Source: Streptomyces sp. AC558_RSS880
Lineage (GTDB): Bacteria > Actinomycetota > Actinomycetes > Streptomycetales > Streptomycetaceae
Assembly: GCF_019049255.1 (NCBI RefSeq)
Contig: NZ_JAGMUJ010000077.1
Span: 1 to 58,450 of the forward strand
Length of the DNA: 58,450 nucleotides
Direction: 5' to 3'
Shown here: positions 23,057-32,196 of the stretch, one piece after another
How the letters are laid out: each line of letters opens with the position of its first letter
Numbering within the stretch: the stretch's first letter is position 1
Made by a program: the position numbers and the translations under genes
Notes under the pieces: model-generated
What the model was told of the DNA's origin: nothing
The model's input: the letters and a program-made list of their open reading frames with translations, nothing else
The model's database searches: none

Positions 23057-24164
23057 TCCGCGTCCTGTGCCGGTCCACCACCGCCACCGGTACGTACGGG
23101 CCGCCGTAGAAGGGCGCGTACGACACCAGCGGCACCGGGGCGGAATCCGCGTCGTCCGGCGCGCCGCCCGGTGCCGGCACGGGGGCCGGCAGCCGTACGT
23201 CCTCGGGGAGTTCCAGTGCGGCCAGCAGCCGCTCGGCCGGGTCGGCGGGCGGCTGCTCGTCGGCCCGTGCGGGAGCCGCCTCGGGCGCGGGCCCCGGTAG
23301 GGGGGCCTCCGCCGCCCGCGCCTCCTGGTGCTCGCGTGCCAGCCGCTCCGTCGTGAGCAGGATCAGACCGCCGGCCGCCACCACGCCGCAGCTCAGCGCG
23401 AGCACCGTGCCCGTCGTGCCGTAGCGGAAGGTCTCGCCGAACATCGTGATGCCGACCGCGGCCGCCACCATCGGGTTCACCACCGTCAGCGTGGCCAGCG
23501 GGGCCGCGAGGCCGGCGCCCCGGTAGGAGGCCTGGGAGAGCAGCATGCCGGCCGTGGCCAGGACGCCGATCACCGCCAGGGACGGCAGGTCCGCCGCCGA
23601 GACCCCGCCGGTCCAGTCGACCGCGACGGTCTTGGTGAAGACGGAGGACATGCCGAACGCGACCCCGGACGCGGTGGCCAGCAGGATGCTGCGCACCGCG
23701 GGATGACGGTGCACGGCGCGGGCCGCGATCATCAGCGCCGCGACCGCCCCGGCCGTGCCCAGCGCCGCCGCCACCCGCTGCACGGTGTCCAGCGACTGCG
23801 CGTCGGACGCGCCGACCAGGGAGAGCAGCCCCGCGAGGCCCACCGTCGCCATGATGGCGCCGCGCCACGCGGTCGCCCCGGCCTTCCGGTCGACGAACAG
23901 CGCGGCCATGGGCAGGGCGAAGACGATGGTCAGCGCGCCCAGGGGCTGGACGAGGCTCAACGGGCCGTAGGCGAGCGCCGCCACGTGCAGCACTCCGCCG
24001 AGCCCGTTGAGCGCGACCGCCGCCCACCAGCCCGGCCGGCGCAGCGGTGCGTACTGCTGCGCGCCGGGTGAGTCCACCGCGACCTGCTCCTGCACGATCG
24101 CTCCTCCGGCGTACGCCACGGCGGAGACGAACGACAGCAGCACGGACAACGCGAGGGCGCTCAT
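23046..24164 (-). CDS. DMT-superfamily (EamA-like) integral membrane protein
   Basis: A 372-aa membrane protein with about nine to ten hydrophobic helices in the first 290 residues, beginning MSALALSVLLSFVSAVAYAGGAIVQEQ. The arrangement (FALPMAALFVDRK, MVAAAVGITMFGETFRYG) resembles DMT/EamA transporters, which have two five-helix repeats with a conserved GExF-type motif in the last. The C-terminal 80 residues are Pro/Ala/Glu-rich and cytoplasmic-looking, ending in a tyrosine-rich patch. The substrate is unknown. The start ATG 24164 has GGAGCAG upstream and leaves a short leader. The last codons overlap the Rpf gene in the opposite direction. Confidence 0.8.
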   Translation of the reverse strand: MSALALSVLLSFVSAVAYAGGAIVQEQVAVDSPGAQQYAPLRRPGWWAAVALNGLGGVLHVAALAYGPLSLVQPLGALTIVFALPMAALFVDRKAGATAWRGAIMATVGLAGLLSLVGASDAQSLDTVQRVAAALGTAGAVAALMIAARAVHRHPAVRSILLATASGVAFGMSSVFTKTVAVDWTGGVSAADLPSLAVIGVLATAGMLLSQASYRGAGLAAPLATLTVVNPMVAAAVGITMFGETFRYGTTGTVLALSCGVVAAGGLILLTTERLAREHQEARAAEAPLPGPAPEAAPARADEQPPADPAERLLAALELPEDVRLPAPVPAPGGAPDDADSAPVPLVSYAPFYGGPYVPVAVVDRHRTRIRS

Positions 24165-24392
24165 CGGCTGCTCCTCTGCGCGAGGCCGGGGCGGTGCACC
24201 CGGCGCGGCGAACGGTCGGCTTCCATGACCAACACGATGCCGTGTCAAAGTGTTCCCGTCGTCGTCCCTGAGCACTCAATGAGTCCTACTGCCGATGGAG
24301 TACGACAACGACCCCGTCATCCCCAGGGTGGGTGTCCCCGGACGGAGGGCCCCTGGTTGTCACCCCTAAGGGCCTTGGTACTACTGCACGTC

Positions 24393-25130
24393 GTGGACCT
24401 CGACCCGTCTCTCACCGCCCTTCACCGCCTCGGTGGTTTCTTCGTCCTGCGCACGGCGGGAACGGCCGGCCGTTCCCTGCCCACGCTCGCCCAGGCATAC
24501 GGGCCGCGGCCCCCGGACGTTCAGGGCGACCTCCTGGCCTCGCGGGTCCGCCGGGTCGCCGGTGCCCTGCGCACCCCCGAGGCGCGGGTCGCCGCGTCGG
24601 TGGCCCAGCAAGGGCTCGCCGCCCGCCTGTGGTCCGTGGCCCTGGGCTCCGCCGCCCTCTACGACGCCGTCCCCGACCTCTCCCCGCCGCTGCTGCGCTG
24701 GGACCCGGAGGGCAGCGCCCCCGACGACCTGTGGCTGACCGGAGTACGGCCGCTGCCCGGCGACGCGGCGACGATCGCGGAGCTGGTGCTGCACGGCCAT
24801 CTCGACCCCCTCGCCGCGGCCCTGCGCTCCCGCCACCGCCTCGCACCGGGCCTGCTGCGGGGCAACGCAGCCTCCGCGCTCGCGGGCGCCGCCCGGGAAC
24901 TGGACCGCTGGGGGCGCCGCCACGGCCGTACGGACGTCGCCGCCCGCGCCGCTTCCCTGACGGCCGAACTCCTCACGCACCCCCGGCTCGCCGGGACCGG
25001 AACCCTCACGGGCACCTCCTTCCGGCGCCGCAGCTGCTGTCTGTACTACCGGGTGCCCGGCGGGGGCGTCTGCGGCGACTGCTGCTTCGCACGGCCGCCC
25101 CGCTCTTCCCCACGCGCCCCATCTGGGTGA
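24393..25130 (+). CDS. (2Fe-2S)-binding protein, FhuF C-terminal-like
   Basis: About 245 aa, ending in RRRSCCLYYRVPGGGVCGDCCF. The CC-x10-C-x2-C cluster is the 2Fe-2S signature of the FhuF family, which reduces siderophore-bound ferric iron. The preceding region is Ala/Leu-rich with LAARLWSVALGSAALYD and LLRGNAASALAGAA, also FhuF-like. The start is uncertain: GTG 24393 (MDLDPSLTALHRLGG) is used here, while TTG 24375 is closer to a possible AAGGG ribosome-binding site. It lies just upstream of glgA in the same direction; cotranscription is possible, though the link between iron reduction and glycogen synthesis is unclear. Confidence 0.78.
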   Translation: MDLDPSLTALHRLGGFFVLRTAGTAGRSLPTLAQAYGPRPPDVQGDLLASRVRRVAGALRTPEARVAASVAQQGLAARLWSVALGSAALYDAVPDLSPPLLRWDPEGSAPDDLWLTGVRPLPGDAATIAELVLHGHLDPLAAALRSRHRLAPGLLRGNAASALAGAARELDRWGRRHGRTDVAARAASLTAELLTHPRLAGTGTLTGTSFRRRSCCLYYRVPGGGVCGDCCFARPPRSSPRAPSG

Positions 25131-25168
25131 CCATGAAGACAACGTCCGCTCAGACAGGGGGTTCACGG

Positions 25169-26320
25169 GTGCGAGTGGGACTGCTGACCCGGGAGTACCC
25201 CCCGGACGTGTACGGCGGCGCGGGAGTCCACGTGGAGTTCCTCGCCCGGGAGCTGCGGCCCCTGGTGGACCTGGAGGTGCACTGCTGGGGCGAGGGCAAG
25301 GCGGACGGCGTGCTGCGCCACCGCCCCTGGACCGCGCTCGACGGCGCCAACGACGCGCTGCGCACCTTCTCCGTGGACCTCGCCATGGCCGCCGCGCTCC
25401 AGGGCCGCGAGCTGGTCCACTCCCACACCTGGTACGCCAATCTCGGCGGCCACCTCGCCAAGCTGCTGTACGGCATCCCGCACGTGATGACCGCCCATTC
25501 CCTGGAGCCCCTGCGCCCCTGGAAGGCCGAGCAGCTCGGCGGCGGCTACGCCCTGTCGAGCTGGGCCGAGCGCACCGCCGTCGAGGCGGCCGACGGCGTG
25601 ATCGCCGTCTCCGGTGCCATGCGCGAGGACATCCTCGCCTCCTATCCGGCGCTGGACCCCGCCCGGGTGCACGTCGTACACAACGGCATCGACACGGACC
25701 TGTACCGCCCCGACCCCGGCACCGACGCCCTGGACCGGATCGGCCTCGACCGCTCCCGCCCGTACGTGCTGTTCGTCGGCCGGATCACCCGGCAGAAGGG
25801 CGTGCCCCAGCTGCTGCGGGCGGTGCGCGGCATCGACCCGGCCGCGCAGGTCGTGCTGTGCGCCGGAGCCCCGGACACGCCCGAGATCGACCGGGAGTTC
25901 CGTGAGCTGTACGAGGAACTGAGCCGGGTCCGCGAGGGCGTGCACTGGATCCCCCGGATGCTGCCGCGGCCCGAGGTGATCCAGTTGCTGACGCACGCCG
26001 CCGTGTTCGTCTGCCCCTCGGTGTACGAGCCGCTCGGCATCGTCAACCTGGAGGCCATGGCGTGCGGCACGGCGGTGGTCGCCTCCCGGGTCGGCGGGAT
26101 CCCCGAGGTCGTGGCGGACGGCTCGACGGGGGTACTGGTGGAGGCGGACGACGACTTCGAGACGGGTCTCGCGCGGGCGCTCGACTCGGTCCTCGGCGAC
26201 CCGGCCACGGCACGGCGGATGGGCGCGGCGGGGAGGGAGCGGGCCGTCACCGAGTTCGGCTGGGACGCGGTGGCCCGCCGTACGGCCCTGCTGTACGAGG
26301 AGATCCTCGAACAGGCTTAG
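25169..26320 (+). CDS. glgA: Glycogen synthase / alpha-maltose-1-phosphate synthase (GlgA/GlgM type, GT4)
   Basis: A 383-aa GT-B glycosyltransferase using ADP-glucose. It has YPPDVYGGAGVHVEFLAREL (donor-site GGAG), HSHTWYANLGG, the acceptor motif VHNGIDTDLYRP, FVGRITRQKG and the donor-binding EPLGIVNLEAMACGTAVV (E-x7-E). Short GT4 actinobacterial GlgA proteins like this one (mycobacterial Rv1212c, about 387 aa) were shown to make maltose-1-phosphate from ADP-glucose and glucose-1-phosphate for the GlgE pathway, so GlgM may be the better name. GTG 25169 has AGGGGG at 25156-25161; ATG 25133 is an alternative. glgC follows after 51 bp. Confidence 0.92.
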   Translation: MRVGLLTREYPPDVYGGAGVHVEFLARELRPLVDLEVHCWGEGKADGVLRHRPWTALDGANDALRTFSVDLAMAAALQGRELVHSHTWYANLGGHLAKLLYGIPHVMTAHSLEPLRPWKAEQLGGGYALSSWAERTAVEAADGVIAVSGAMREDILASYPALDPARVHVVHNGIDTDLYRPDPGTDALDRIGLDRSRPYVLFVGRITRQKGVPQLLRAVRGIDPAAQVVLCAGAPDTPEIDREFRELYEELSRVREGVHWIPRMLPRPEVIQLLTHAAVFVCPSVYEPLGIVNLEAMACGTAVVASRVGGIPEVVADGSTGVLVEADDDFETGLARALDSVLGDPATARRMGAAGRERAVTEFGWDAVARRTALLYEEILEQA

Positions 26321-26371
26321 TACCGCCCCTCCGGGGCAGTCTTGGGAAAATCCGGCGTGAGGGGAGCGGCC

Positions 26372-27592
26372 ATGCGTCGTGGAGGTCCTTCGGTCCTGGG
26401 AATCGTGCTGGCGGGCGGCGAGGGCAAGCGTCTGATGCCCCTCACGGCGGACCGCGCCAAACCGGCGGTCACCTTCGGCGGCACCTACCGCCTGGTCGAC
26501 TTCGTGCTGTCCAACCTGGTCAACGGCGACATCCTGCGCATCTGCGTGCTGACGCAGTACAAGTCGCACTCGCTGGACCGGCACATCACCACCACGTGGC
26601 GGATGTCCAGCCTGCTCGGCAACTACGTCACCCCCGTCCCCGCCCAGCAGCGCCTCGGCCCGCGCTGGTACCTGGGCAGCGCCGACGCGATCCTGCAGTC
26701 GCTGAACCTGATCTACGACGAACGGCCGGAGTACGTGGCGGTGTTCGGCGCCGACCACGTGTACCGCATGGATCCGCGCCAGATGCTCGCCCAGCACATC
26801 GAGAGCGGGGCCGGTGTCACGGTGGCGGGGATCCGGGTGCCGCGCTCGGAGTCCTCCGCCTTCGGCGTGATCACCCCGGGCTCGGACGGACAGTCCGTGG
26901 ACCGCTTCCTGGAGAAGCCCGCCGACCCGCCCGGTCTGGCCGACGACCCCGAGTGCGTGTTCGCCTCCATGGGCAACTACGTCTTCACCACCAAGGCGCT
27001 CATCGAGGCCCTCCACCGGGACGCCGAGGACGAGAACTCGGTGCACGACATGGGCGGTTCGATCCTGCCCCAGCTCACCGAGCGGGGCGAGGCCGCGCTG
27101 TACGACTTCAGCTCCAACCACGTGCCCGGCGAGACCAGCCGGGACCAGGGCTACTGGCGGGACGTCGGCACGCTGGACGCGTACTACGAGGCGCACATGG
27201 ACCTGATCGCCGAACGTCCCGCGTTCAACCTCTACAACCGGCAGTGGCCCGTCTACACGCACTCCGGCCAGCTCTCGCCGGCCCGCTTCAACGCGGGCGG
27301 CATGGCGAGCGAGTCGATCATCAGCGCCGGCTGTCTGATCCGGGGCCAGGTCACCCGGTCCGTGCTGTCGCCGGGCGTGGTCGTCGATCCGGGGGCCGTG
27401 GTGCAGGGCTCGGTGCTGCACGACAACGTGCACATCGGGCGGGGCGCGGTGGTGCGCGGCGCCGTGCTCGACAAGAACGTGGAGGTGCCGCCGGGCGCGA
27501 CGATCGGCGTCAATCCCGAGCGGGACGCGGAGCTGTACACGGTGTCCAAGGGCGGGGTGATCGCGCTCGGCAAGGGACAGCTCGTGCCGTAG
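26372..27592 (+). CDS. glgC: Glucose-1-phosphate adenylyltransferase
   Basis: A 406-aa ADP-glucose pyrophosphorylase that makes ADP-glucose from ATP and glucose-1-phosphate, the committed step for glycogen. The nucleotide-binding loop is LAGGEGKRLMPLTADRAKPA; VFGADHVYRMD and FLEKPADPP are the catalytic and sugar-phosphate blocks. The C-terminal left-handed beta-helix shows hexapeptide-type repeats (SVLSPGVVVDPGAVVQGSVL). ATG 26372 has GAGGGGAG. It forms a pair with the upstream glgA/glgM gene and is followed by a strong terminator. Activity is normally allosteric (fructose-1,6-bisphosphate or related intermediates). Confidence 0.95.
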   Translation: MRRGGPSVLGIVLAGGEGKRLMPLTADRAKPAVTFGGTYRLVDFVLSNLVNGDILRICVLTQYKSHSLDRHITTTWRMSSLLGNYVTPVPAQQRLGPRWYLGSADAILQSLNLIYDERPEYVAVFGADHVYRMDPRQMLAQHIESGAGVTVAGIRVPRSESSAFGVITPGSDGQSVDRFLEKPADPPGLADDPECVFASMGNYVFTTKALIEALHRDAEDENSVHDMGGSILPQLTERGEAALYDFSSNHVPGETSRDQGYWRDVGTLDAYYEAHMDLIAERPAFNLYNRQWPVYTHSGQLSPARFNAGGMASESIISAGCLIRGQVTRSVLSPGVVVDPGAVVQGSVLHDNVHIGRGAVVRGAVLDKNVEVPPGATIGVNPERDAELYTVSKGGVIALGKGQLVP

Positions 27593-27606
27593 GGACGAAA
27601 GTGAGG

Positions 27607-27641
27607 GGCCCCGGTCGGTCGCTGTGACCACCGGGGCCTTT
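27607..27641 (+). terminator. Rho-independent terminator after glgC
   Basis: GGCCCCGGT (27607-27615) pairs with ACCGGGGCC (27630-27638). An inner GGTC/GACC pair extends the stem past a one-base bulge, and the loop is GCTGT. TTT follows. It lies 15 bp after the glgC stop. Confidence 0.88.
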
Positions 27642-27695
27642 GTCATGTCCCTGGACGGATGACAGAATTCGTGTTGTTATGCCAAGTACTGTTCT

Positions 27696-27708
27696 TTGAC
27701 AACGTTGT
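27696..27708 (+). promoter_or_regulatory. TTGACA promoter element overlapping an ACAACGTTGT palindrome
   Basis: TTGACA (27696-27701) is a consensus -35 hexamer about 100 bp before the GH2 gene. The 10-bp palindrome ACAACGTTGT (27699-27708), centred on AACGTT, overlaps it. A central CG flanked by symmetric A/T is usual for LacI-family sugar-regulator sites. No LacI gene is in the window, so the binder would be encoded elsewhere. Confidence 0.4.
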
Positions 27709-27801
27709 ACCGGCGAGTGCAGCGCACAGAACAGAACACGCACAGCACCAGATCCACGTACTGAGCAGCGAGCCGTCACCTTCCTCACCGACGGAGGATC
27801 C

Positions 27802-30432
27802 GTGCGCATCAGACGACTCAGAAACCGATTCGCGCTTCTGCTGGCCGCCGCCCTGGGAGTCACCGGACTCACCGCGACCGTCCCGGCCGCGACCGCGGCG
27901 GAGGACGATCCGGTGGAGATCCACGGACTGAAGGGCGAGTACTACGCCCAGTCCGCCCCGGGCGCCTTCGACTTCCACGAGCTCAAGGCCACCGCCTTCG
28001 ACTCCGACCTCGACTTCGACAACCTGGAGCCGCGCCTGAACCTCACCACCGGCCGGTCGGACGACGTCAGCGTCCGCTGGACCGGGAAGATCGTGCCGGA
28101 GAAGACCGGCGCCCACACCTTCTCGGTCAGCGCCGACAACGGCTTCCGCCTGTGGATCGACGGCGAGATCGCCATCGACCACTGGATCGACGACTGGGAC
28201 CGCGAACAGACCGCCGAGCCCATCGAGCTGACCGCCGGCCGGGCCCACGACATCAAGGTCGAGTACTTCGAGCACTACGGAGGCTCCAACTTCCACCTGC
28301 GCTGGACCGAGCCCGGCGGCAGCAAGGAACCCGTACCGCAGTCGGCGTTCCGCCTCCCGGACGGCTTCGACTACGACGGTGCCCTCGCCGCCACCGTCCT
28401 CGCCTCCGGCCGCACCCTGAAGCTGGACTTCCCCCGGCCGCTCGCCGCACCCCCGGCCGGATTCACCGACCACTTCGACGCGGTGATCGGCGGCGCCGAC
28501 TGGCCCCTGGAGTCGGCACAACCCGACCCGGCCGACCCGAAGGCGCTGCTCGTCACGCTCGCCGAGCCCGTCGTCGGCAACAAGACCGGCACGGCCCGCG
28601 GCAGCGCCGACATCCGCTACGACGGACAGGGCGGCCTGACCGCCGCCGACGGCGACCCCGTGGACGCGTTCCTGAGCAGCGGCCCCAACCACTCCACCCA
28701 CGAGCTGAGCACCGAGTGGACGGACGAGGTGGGTCCGGACAACGCCCTCCCCGAGTACCCGCGCCCGCAGCTCACCCGCGACAAGTGGCGCAACCTCAAC
28801 GGCCGCTGGCAGTTCGCCGCCGCCGAGGAGGGCGAGCAGCCGCCCGTCGGCAGGACGCTGAAGGAGCGCATCCTCGTCCCGTACCCGGTGGAGTCCCGGC
28901 TCTCCGGCATCCAGCGGCACGAGGACCGCATGTGGTACCGCCGCACCTTCACCGTGCCCCGCGACTGGCACATCGGCTCCGACCGGCGGCTGCGGCTGAA
29001 CTTCGGCGCCGTCGACTGGCGCTCCGAGGTGTACGTCAACGGCACGAAGGTCGCCACGCACGAGGGCGGCTACGACAAGTTCAGCGCCGACGTCACCGAC
29101 GCGCTGAAGCCCGGCCGCACCCAGGAGATCGTCGTCGGCGTGTACGACCCGACCGACTCCGCCGAAGGCGAGAACCAGCCGGTCGGCAAGCAGCGCCTCG
29201 ACCCCAGCGGCATCTGGTACACGCCCAGCTCGGGCATCTGGCAGACGGTCTGGATGGAGCCGGTCGCCCGCGACCACGTCGACAGCCTCAAGCTCGTCCC
29301 GGACGTGCCCGGCGAGCGGCTCACCGTGGAGGCGAGGGGCGTCCGCGACGGCGTACCGGTCAGGGCCACCGCGTACGAAGGACGGCGCGAGGTCGCCACG
29401 GCCGTCGGCCGCACCGGCGAACCGCTCACCCTGAAGATCCACGACCCGCGCCTGTGGTCGCCCGACGACCCGTTCCTGTACCGGCTGAAGGTCACCGTCG
29501 GCGCCGACCGGGTCGGCAGCTACTTCGGGATGCGCTCCATCGCCGTCGAGCAGATCGACGGGGTGCCGCGCACGGTCCTCAACGGCGAGCCCGTCTTCCT
29601 GATGGCCACCCTCGACCAGGGCTTCTGGCCCGACGGCCTGCACACCGCGCCCACCGACGAGGCCCTCGCGTACGACCTGAAGGCCCACAAGGAACTCGGC
29701 TTCAACTCGGTGCGCAAGCACATCAAGGTCGAACCGGACCGCTGGTTCTACTGGGCCGACCGGCTCGGGCTGCTGGTGTGGCAGGACATGCCCTCCATGA
29801 CGGCCGGGAAGACCCCGGGCCCCGAGGCCCGCGACCGCTTCGAGCGTGAGATGAAGCAGATGATCGACGAGCACATCAGCAGCCCGTCGATCGTCATGTG
29901 GGTCACCTTCAACGAGGGCTGGGGCCAGTACGACATCGGCCGCATCGCCGAACAGGCCAAGGCCTGGGACCCGACCCGGCTGGTCAACAACCAGTCCGGA
30001 CTCAACCTCGGCGCCGACGGAGGCGCCGGCGACATCATGGACGAGCACGGCTATCCCAGCCCGGCGCTCCCGCCCCGCCCGGACGGGAAACGCGCCCTGG
30101 TCAGCGGCGAGTACGGCGGCCTCGGTCTCGCCGTGCCCGGACACGCCTGGTCCGTGCAGCAGTCGTACGTCGACGTCGACCCGGCGACCTACACCGACGA
30201 CTACCTCACCAAGCTGGACGAGGTGCGCGCGCTGGTGTGCCGGGGCAGCAACGGCGCCGTGTACACCCAGATCACGGACGTCGAGGGCGAGCTCAACGGT
30301 CTGCTCACCTACGACCGGCGTGTGATGAAGCCGGACGTGGCCCGGGTGAAGTCCGCGCACGAGGCCCTGATCCGGGACGCCTCCCGGGCACAGCCCGCGG
30401 GCTGCCCGTCGGCGGAGGGCGCCACGCGGTGA
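27802..30432 (+). CDS. Secreted PA14-domain GH2-family glycoside hydrolase
   Basis: An 876-aa exported enzyme. Residues 1-33 form a signal peptide ending ATAAED. Residues about 38-185 form a PA14 domain (GLKGEYYAQ, VRWTGKIVPEKTGAHTFSVSADNGFRLWIDGE), expected to bind glycans. From about residue 320 comes the GH2 sugar-binding jelly roll (KWRNLNGRWQFA, MWYRRTFTVPRDW, VDWRSEVYVNGTKVATHEGGYDKFSADVT). The TIM barrel follows with VTFNEGWGQYD (acid/base Glu) and LVSGEYGGLG (nucleophile Glu). Substrate classes include beta-galactosides, mannosides and glucuronides; specificity is not inferable. GTG 27802 has GGAGG. A near-perfect terminator follows. Confidence 0.9.
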   Translation: MRIRRLRNRFALLLAAALGVTGLTATVPAATAAEDDPVEIHGLKGEYYAQSAPGAFDFHELKATAFDSDLDFDNLEPRLNLTTGRSDDVSVRWTGKIVPEKTGAHTFSVSADNGFRLWIDGEIAIDHWIDDWDREQTAEPIELTAGRAHDIKVEYFEHYGGSNFHLRWTEPGGSKEPVPQSAFRLPDGFDYDGALAATVLASGRTLKLDFPRPLAAPPAGFTDHFDAVIGGADWPLESAQPDPADPKALLVTLAEPVVGNKTGTARGSADIRYDGQGGLTAADGDPVDAFLSSGPNHSTHELSTEWTDEVGPDNALPEYPRPQLTRDKWRNLNGRWQFAAAEEGEQPPVGRTLKERILVPYPVESRLSGIQRHEDRMWYRRTFTVPRDWHIGSDRRLRLNFGAVDWRSEVYVNGTKVATHEGGYDKFSADVTDALKPGRTQEIVVGVYDPTDSAEGENQPVGKQRLDPSGIWYTPSSGIWQTVWMEPVARDHVDSLKLVPDVPGERLTVEARGVRDGVPVRATAYEGRREVATAVGRTGEPLTLKIHDPRLWSPDDPFLYRLKVTVGADRVGSYFGMRSIAVEQIDGVPRTVLNGEPVFLMATLDQGFWPDGLHTAPTDEALAYDLKAHKELGFNSVRKHIKVEPDRWFYWADRLGLLVWQDMPSMTAGKTPGPEARDRFEREMKQMIDEHISSPSIVMWVTFNEGWGQYDIGRIAEQAKAWDPTRLVNNQSGLNLGADGGAGDIMDEHGYPSPALPPRPDGKRALVSGEYGGLGLAVPGHAWSVQQSYVDVDPATYTDDYLTKLDEVRALVCRGSNGAVYTQITDVEGELNGLLTYDRRVMKPDVARVKSAHEALIRDASRAQPAGCPSAEGATR

Positions 30433-30522
30433 ACCGTTCCTCCGGCGGGCCGCGCCCGTCCGGGTGGCATCCGTCACCCAGGAGGCGCTGATCACGCCGG
30501 GGTGGCCCCGTCCGTCACTCCC

Positions 30523-30564
30523 GTCCCGCCCCTTCCGCCGCACCGGCGGGAGGGGCGGAGACGT
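30523..30564 (+). terminator. Terminator after the GH2 gene
   Basis: CGTCCCGCCCCTTCCGCCG and CGGCGGGAGGGGCGGAGACG pair over about 18 bp with minor mismatches and a 3-nt loop. It lies 90 bp after the GH2 stop and before the wax-ester-synthase promoter. Confidence 0.7.
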
Positions 30565-30664
30565 CACATGCTGTTCACTGGGGGTAGCCGGATCGTACTT
30601 GACCGTAATCGGCCGGGGCGATTGACTGCTGATCCGTTCCCGTCGTCGACGCGAGGCCCCGCCC

Positions 30665-32092
30665 ATGACCGCAGACCCGCTCGCCCCTCTCGACCTGGCG
30701 TTCTGGAACATCGAGTCCACCGGTCACCCGATGCACCTCGCGGCGCTCGGGGTGTTCTCCGCCGGCTCGCCCTCCGCGGCGGCCCACGCGGTGGATCTGC
30801 TGGCCGCCCGTGCCGCCGCCGTGCCCGGGCTGCGGATGCGCATCCGTGACACCTGGCATCCGCTCGCCCTGCGACAGCCGCTGTCGGCGCTGCGCCGCAC
30901 CTGGCCGGCGCCCGGCGAGCGCCTGGCCGCCGTGCTGCGGCAGCCGCTCGCCTCCGCCCTGCGCCGGTCCCTCGCCTTCGGCGGCGCCACCCGCGAACCC
31001 GACCCCGGCTTCGACCCCCTCGACCACGTCCGGCTGCACCCCCCGGCCGCCGACTTCCACACCGCGGCCGGCCGGCTCATGGGACGCCCGCTGCAACGCA
31101 CCCGGCCGCCCTGGGAGGCCCATGTGCTGCCGGGGGAGGACGGCACCTCCTTCGCCGTCCTGTTCAAGTTCCACCACGCCCTCGCCGACGGGCTGCGCGC
31201 CCTCACCCTCGCCGCCGCGCTGATGGACCCGATGGACCTGCCCGCGCCCCGGCCCCGCCCCGCCGGACCGCCGCGCGGACTCCTCCCGGACGTGCGCGAG
31301 GTGCCCGGTCTCGTCCGGGACGCCCTCGCCGACGCGGGCCGGGCCCTCGACATCGGCGCCGCCGTCGCCCGCTCCACCCTCGACGTGCGCTCCTCGCCCG
31401 CGCTGACCTGCGCGCCCAGCGGCACCCGCCGCACCGCCGGCGTGGTCGTCGACCTCGACGACGTGCACCGGATCCGCAAGAGCGCCGGCGGCACCGTCAA
31501 CGACGTCACGATCGCGGTCGTCGCCGGCGCCCTGCGCCGCTGGCTCGACGAGCGCGGCGACGGCAGCGAGGGCGTCGCGCCCCGCGCCCTCATCCCCGTC
31601 TCCCGGCGCCGGCCGCGCACCGCCCACCCGCAGGGCAACCGGCTCTCCGGGTACCTGCTGCAGCTCCCCGTCGACCAGCGGGACCCGCTCGTCCGCCTCG
31701 CCCTGGTGCGCACCGCCATGGACCGCAACAAGGACGCCGGTCCGCACCGGGGCGCGGGCGCCGTCGCCCTGCTCGCCGAGCACGTTCCGCCGCTCGGCCA
31801 CCGGCTCGGCGGACCGCTGCTGGGCCAGGCGGCCCGGCTCTGGTTCGACGTGCTGGTCACCAGCGTGCCGCTGCCCGGCTTCGGCCTGAGGCTCGGCGGC
31901 GACCCGCTCGGCGCCGTCTTCCCGCTCGCGCCACTGGCCCCCGGCCACTCCCTCGCGGTCGCGGTCTCCACCTACCGCGGACGCGTCCATTACGGCCTGG
32001 TCGCCGACGGCGCCGCGGTGCCGGACCTCGACCGCCTGGCCCGCGCGCTGACCGAGGAGGTGACGACGCTGACCGCCGTCTGCGATCGCTGA
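30665..32092 (+). CDS. Wax ester synthase/acyl-CoA:diacylglycerol acyltransferase (WS/DGAT)
   Basis: A 475-aa acyltransferase of the bacterial WS/DGAT family, which esterifies diacylglycerol or alcohols with acyl-CoA to make storage lipid. The catalytic motif HHALADG is at residues 170-176 (HHxxxDG). Further family blocks are DLAFWNIESTGHPMHLAALGVF at the N-terminus, GTVNDVTIAVVAGALRRWL, the PVSRR/GNRLSGYLLQLPVD segment and VTSVPLPGF. It associates with the membrane face or lipid bodies. ATG 30665 is used. Triacylglycerol synthesis in Streptomyces is developmental; a regulator was not seen here. Confidence 0.92.
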   Translation: MTADPLAPLDLAFWNIESTGHPMHLAALGVFSAGSPSAAAHAVDLLAARAAAVPGLRMRIRDTWHPLALRQPLSALRRTWPAPGERLAAVLRQPLASALRRSLAFGGATREPDPGFDPLDHVRLHPPAADFHTAAGRLMGRPLQRTRPPWEAHVLPGEDGTSFAVLFKFHHALADGLRALTLAAALMDPMDLPAPRPRPAGPPRGLLPDVREVPGLVRDALADAGRALDIGAAVARSTLDVRSSPALTCAPSGTRRTAGVVVDLDDVHRIRKSAGGTVNDVTIAVVAGALRRWLDERGDGSEGVAPRALIPVSRRRPRTAHPQGNRLSGYLLQLPVDQRDPLVRLALVRTAMDRNKDAGPHRGAGAVALLAEHVPPLGHRLGGPLLGQAARLWFDVLVTSVPLPGFGLRLGGDPLGAVFPLAPLAPGHSLAVAVSTYRGRVHYGLVADGAAVPDLDRLARALTEEVTTLTAVCDR

Positions 32093-32196
32093 GGGACGCG
32101 GTTTGGCGCTGTGGCCCGGCGCTGAAGTAAAATCCGCCGTTCGACAGCGTGCGCGAACGGAGCGCCGCGAGAAGCAGAGCGGGAACGACAGCGGCG

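Noticed and set aside
25163..27646. Long antisense frame opposite glgA/glgC
   Set aside because: Composition and position show a shadow of the two conserved genes.
27643..30720. Very long open frame antisense to the GH2 gene
   Set aside because: It is a mirror of third-position GC bias: low-complexity Arg/Gly/Val composition, no family motifs, and it fully overlaps a well-supported gene.
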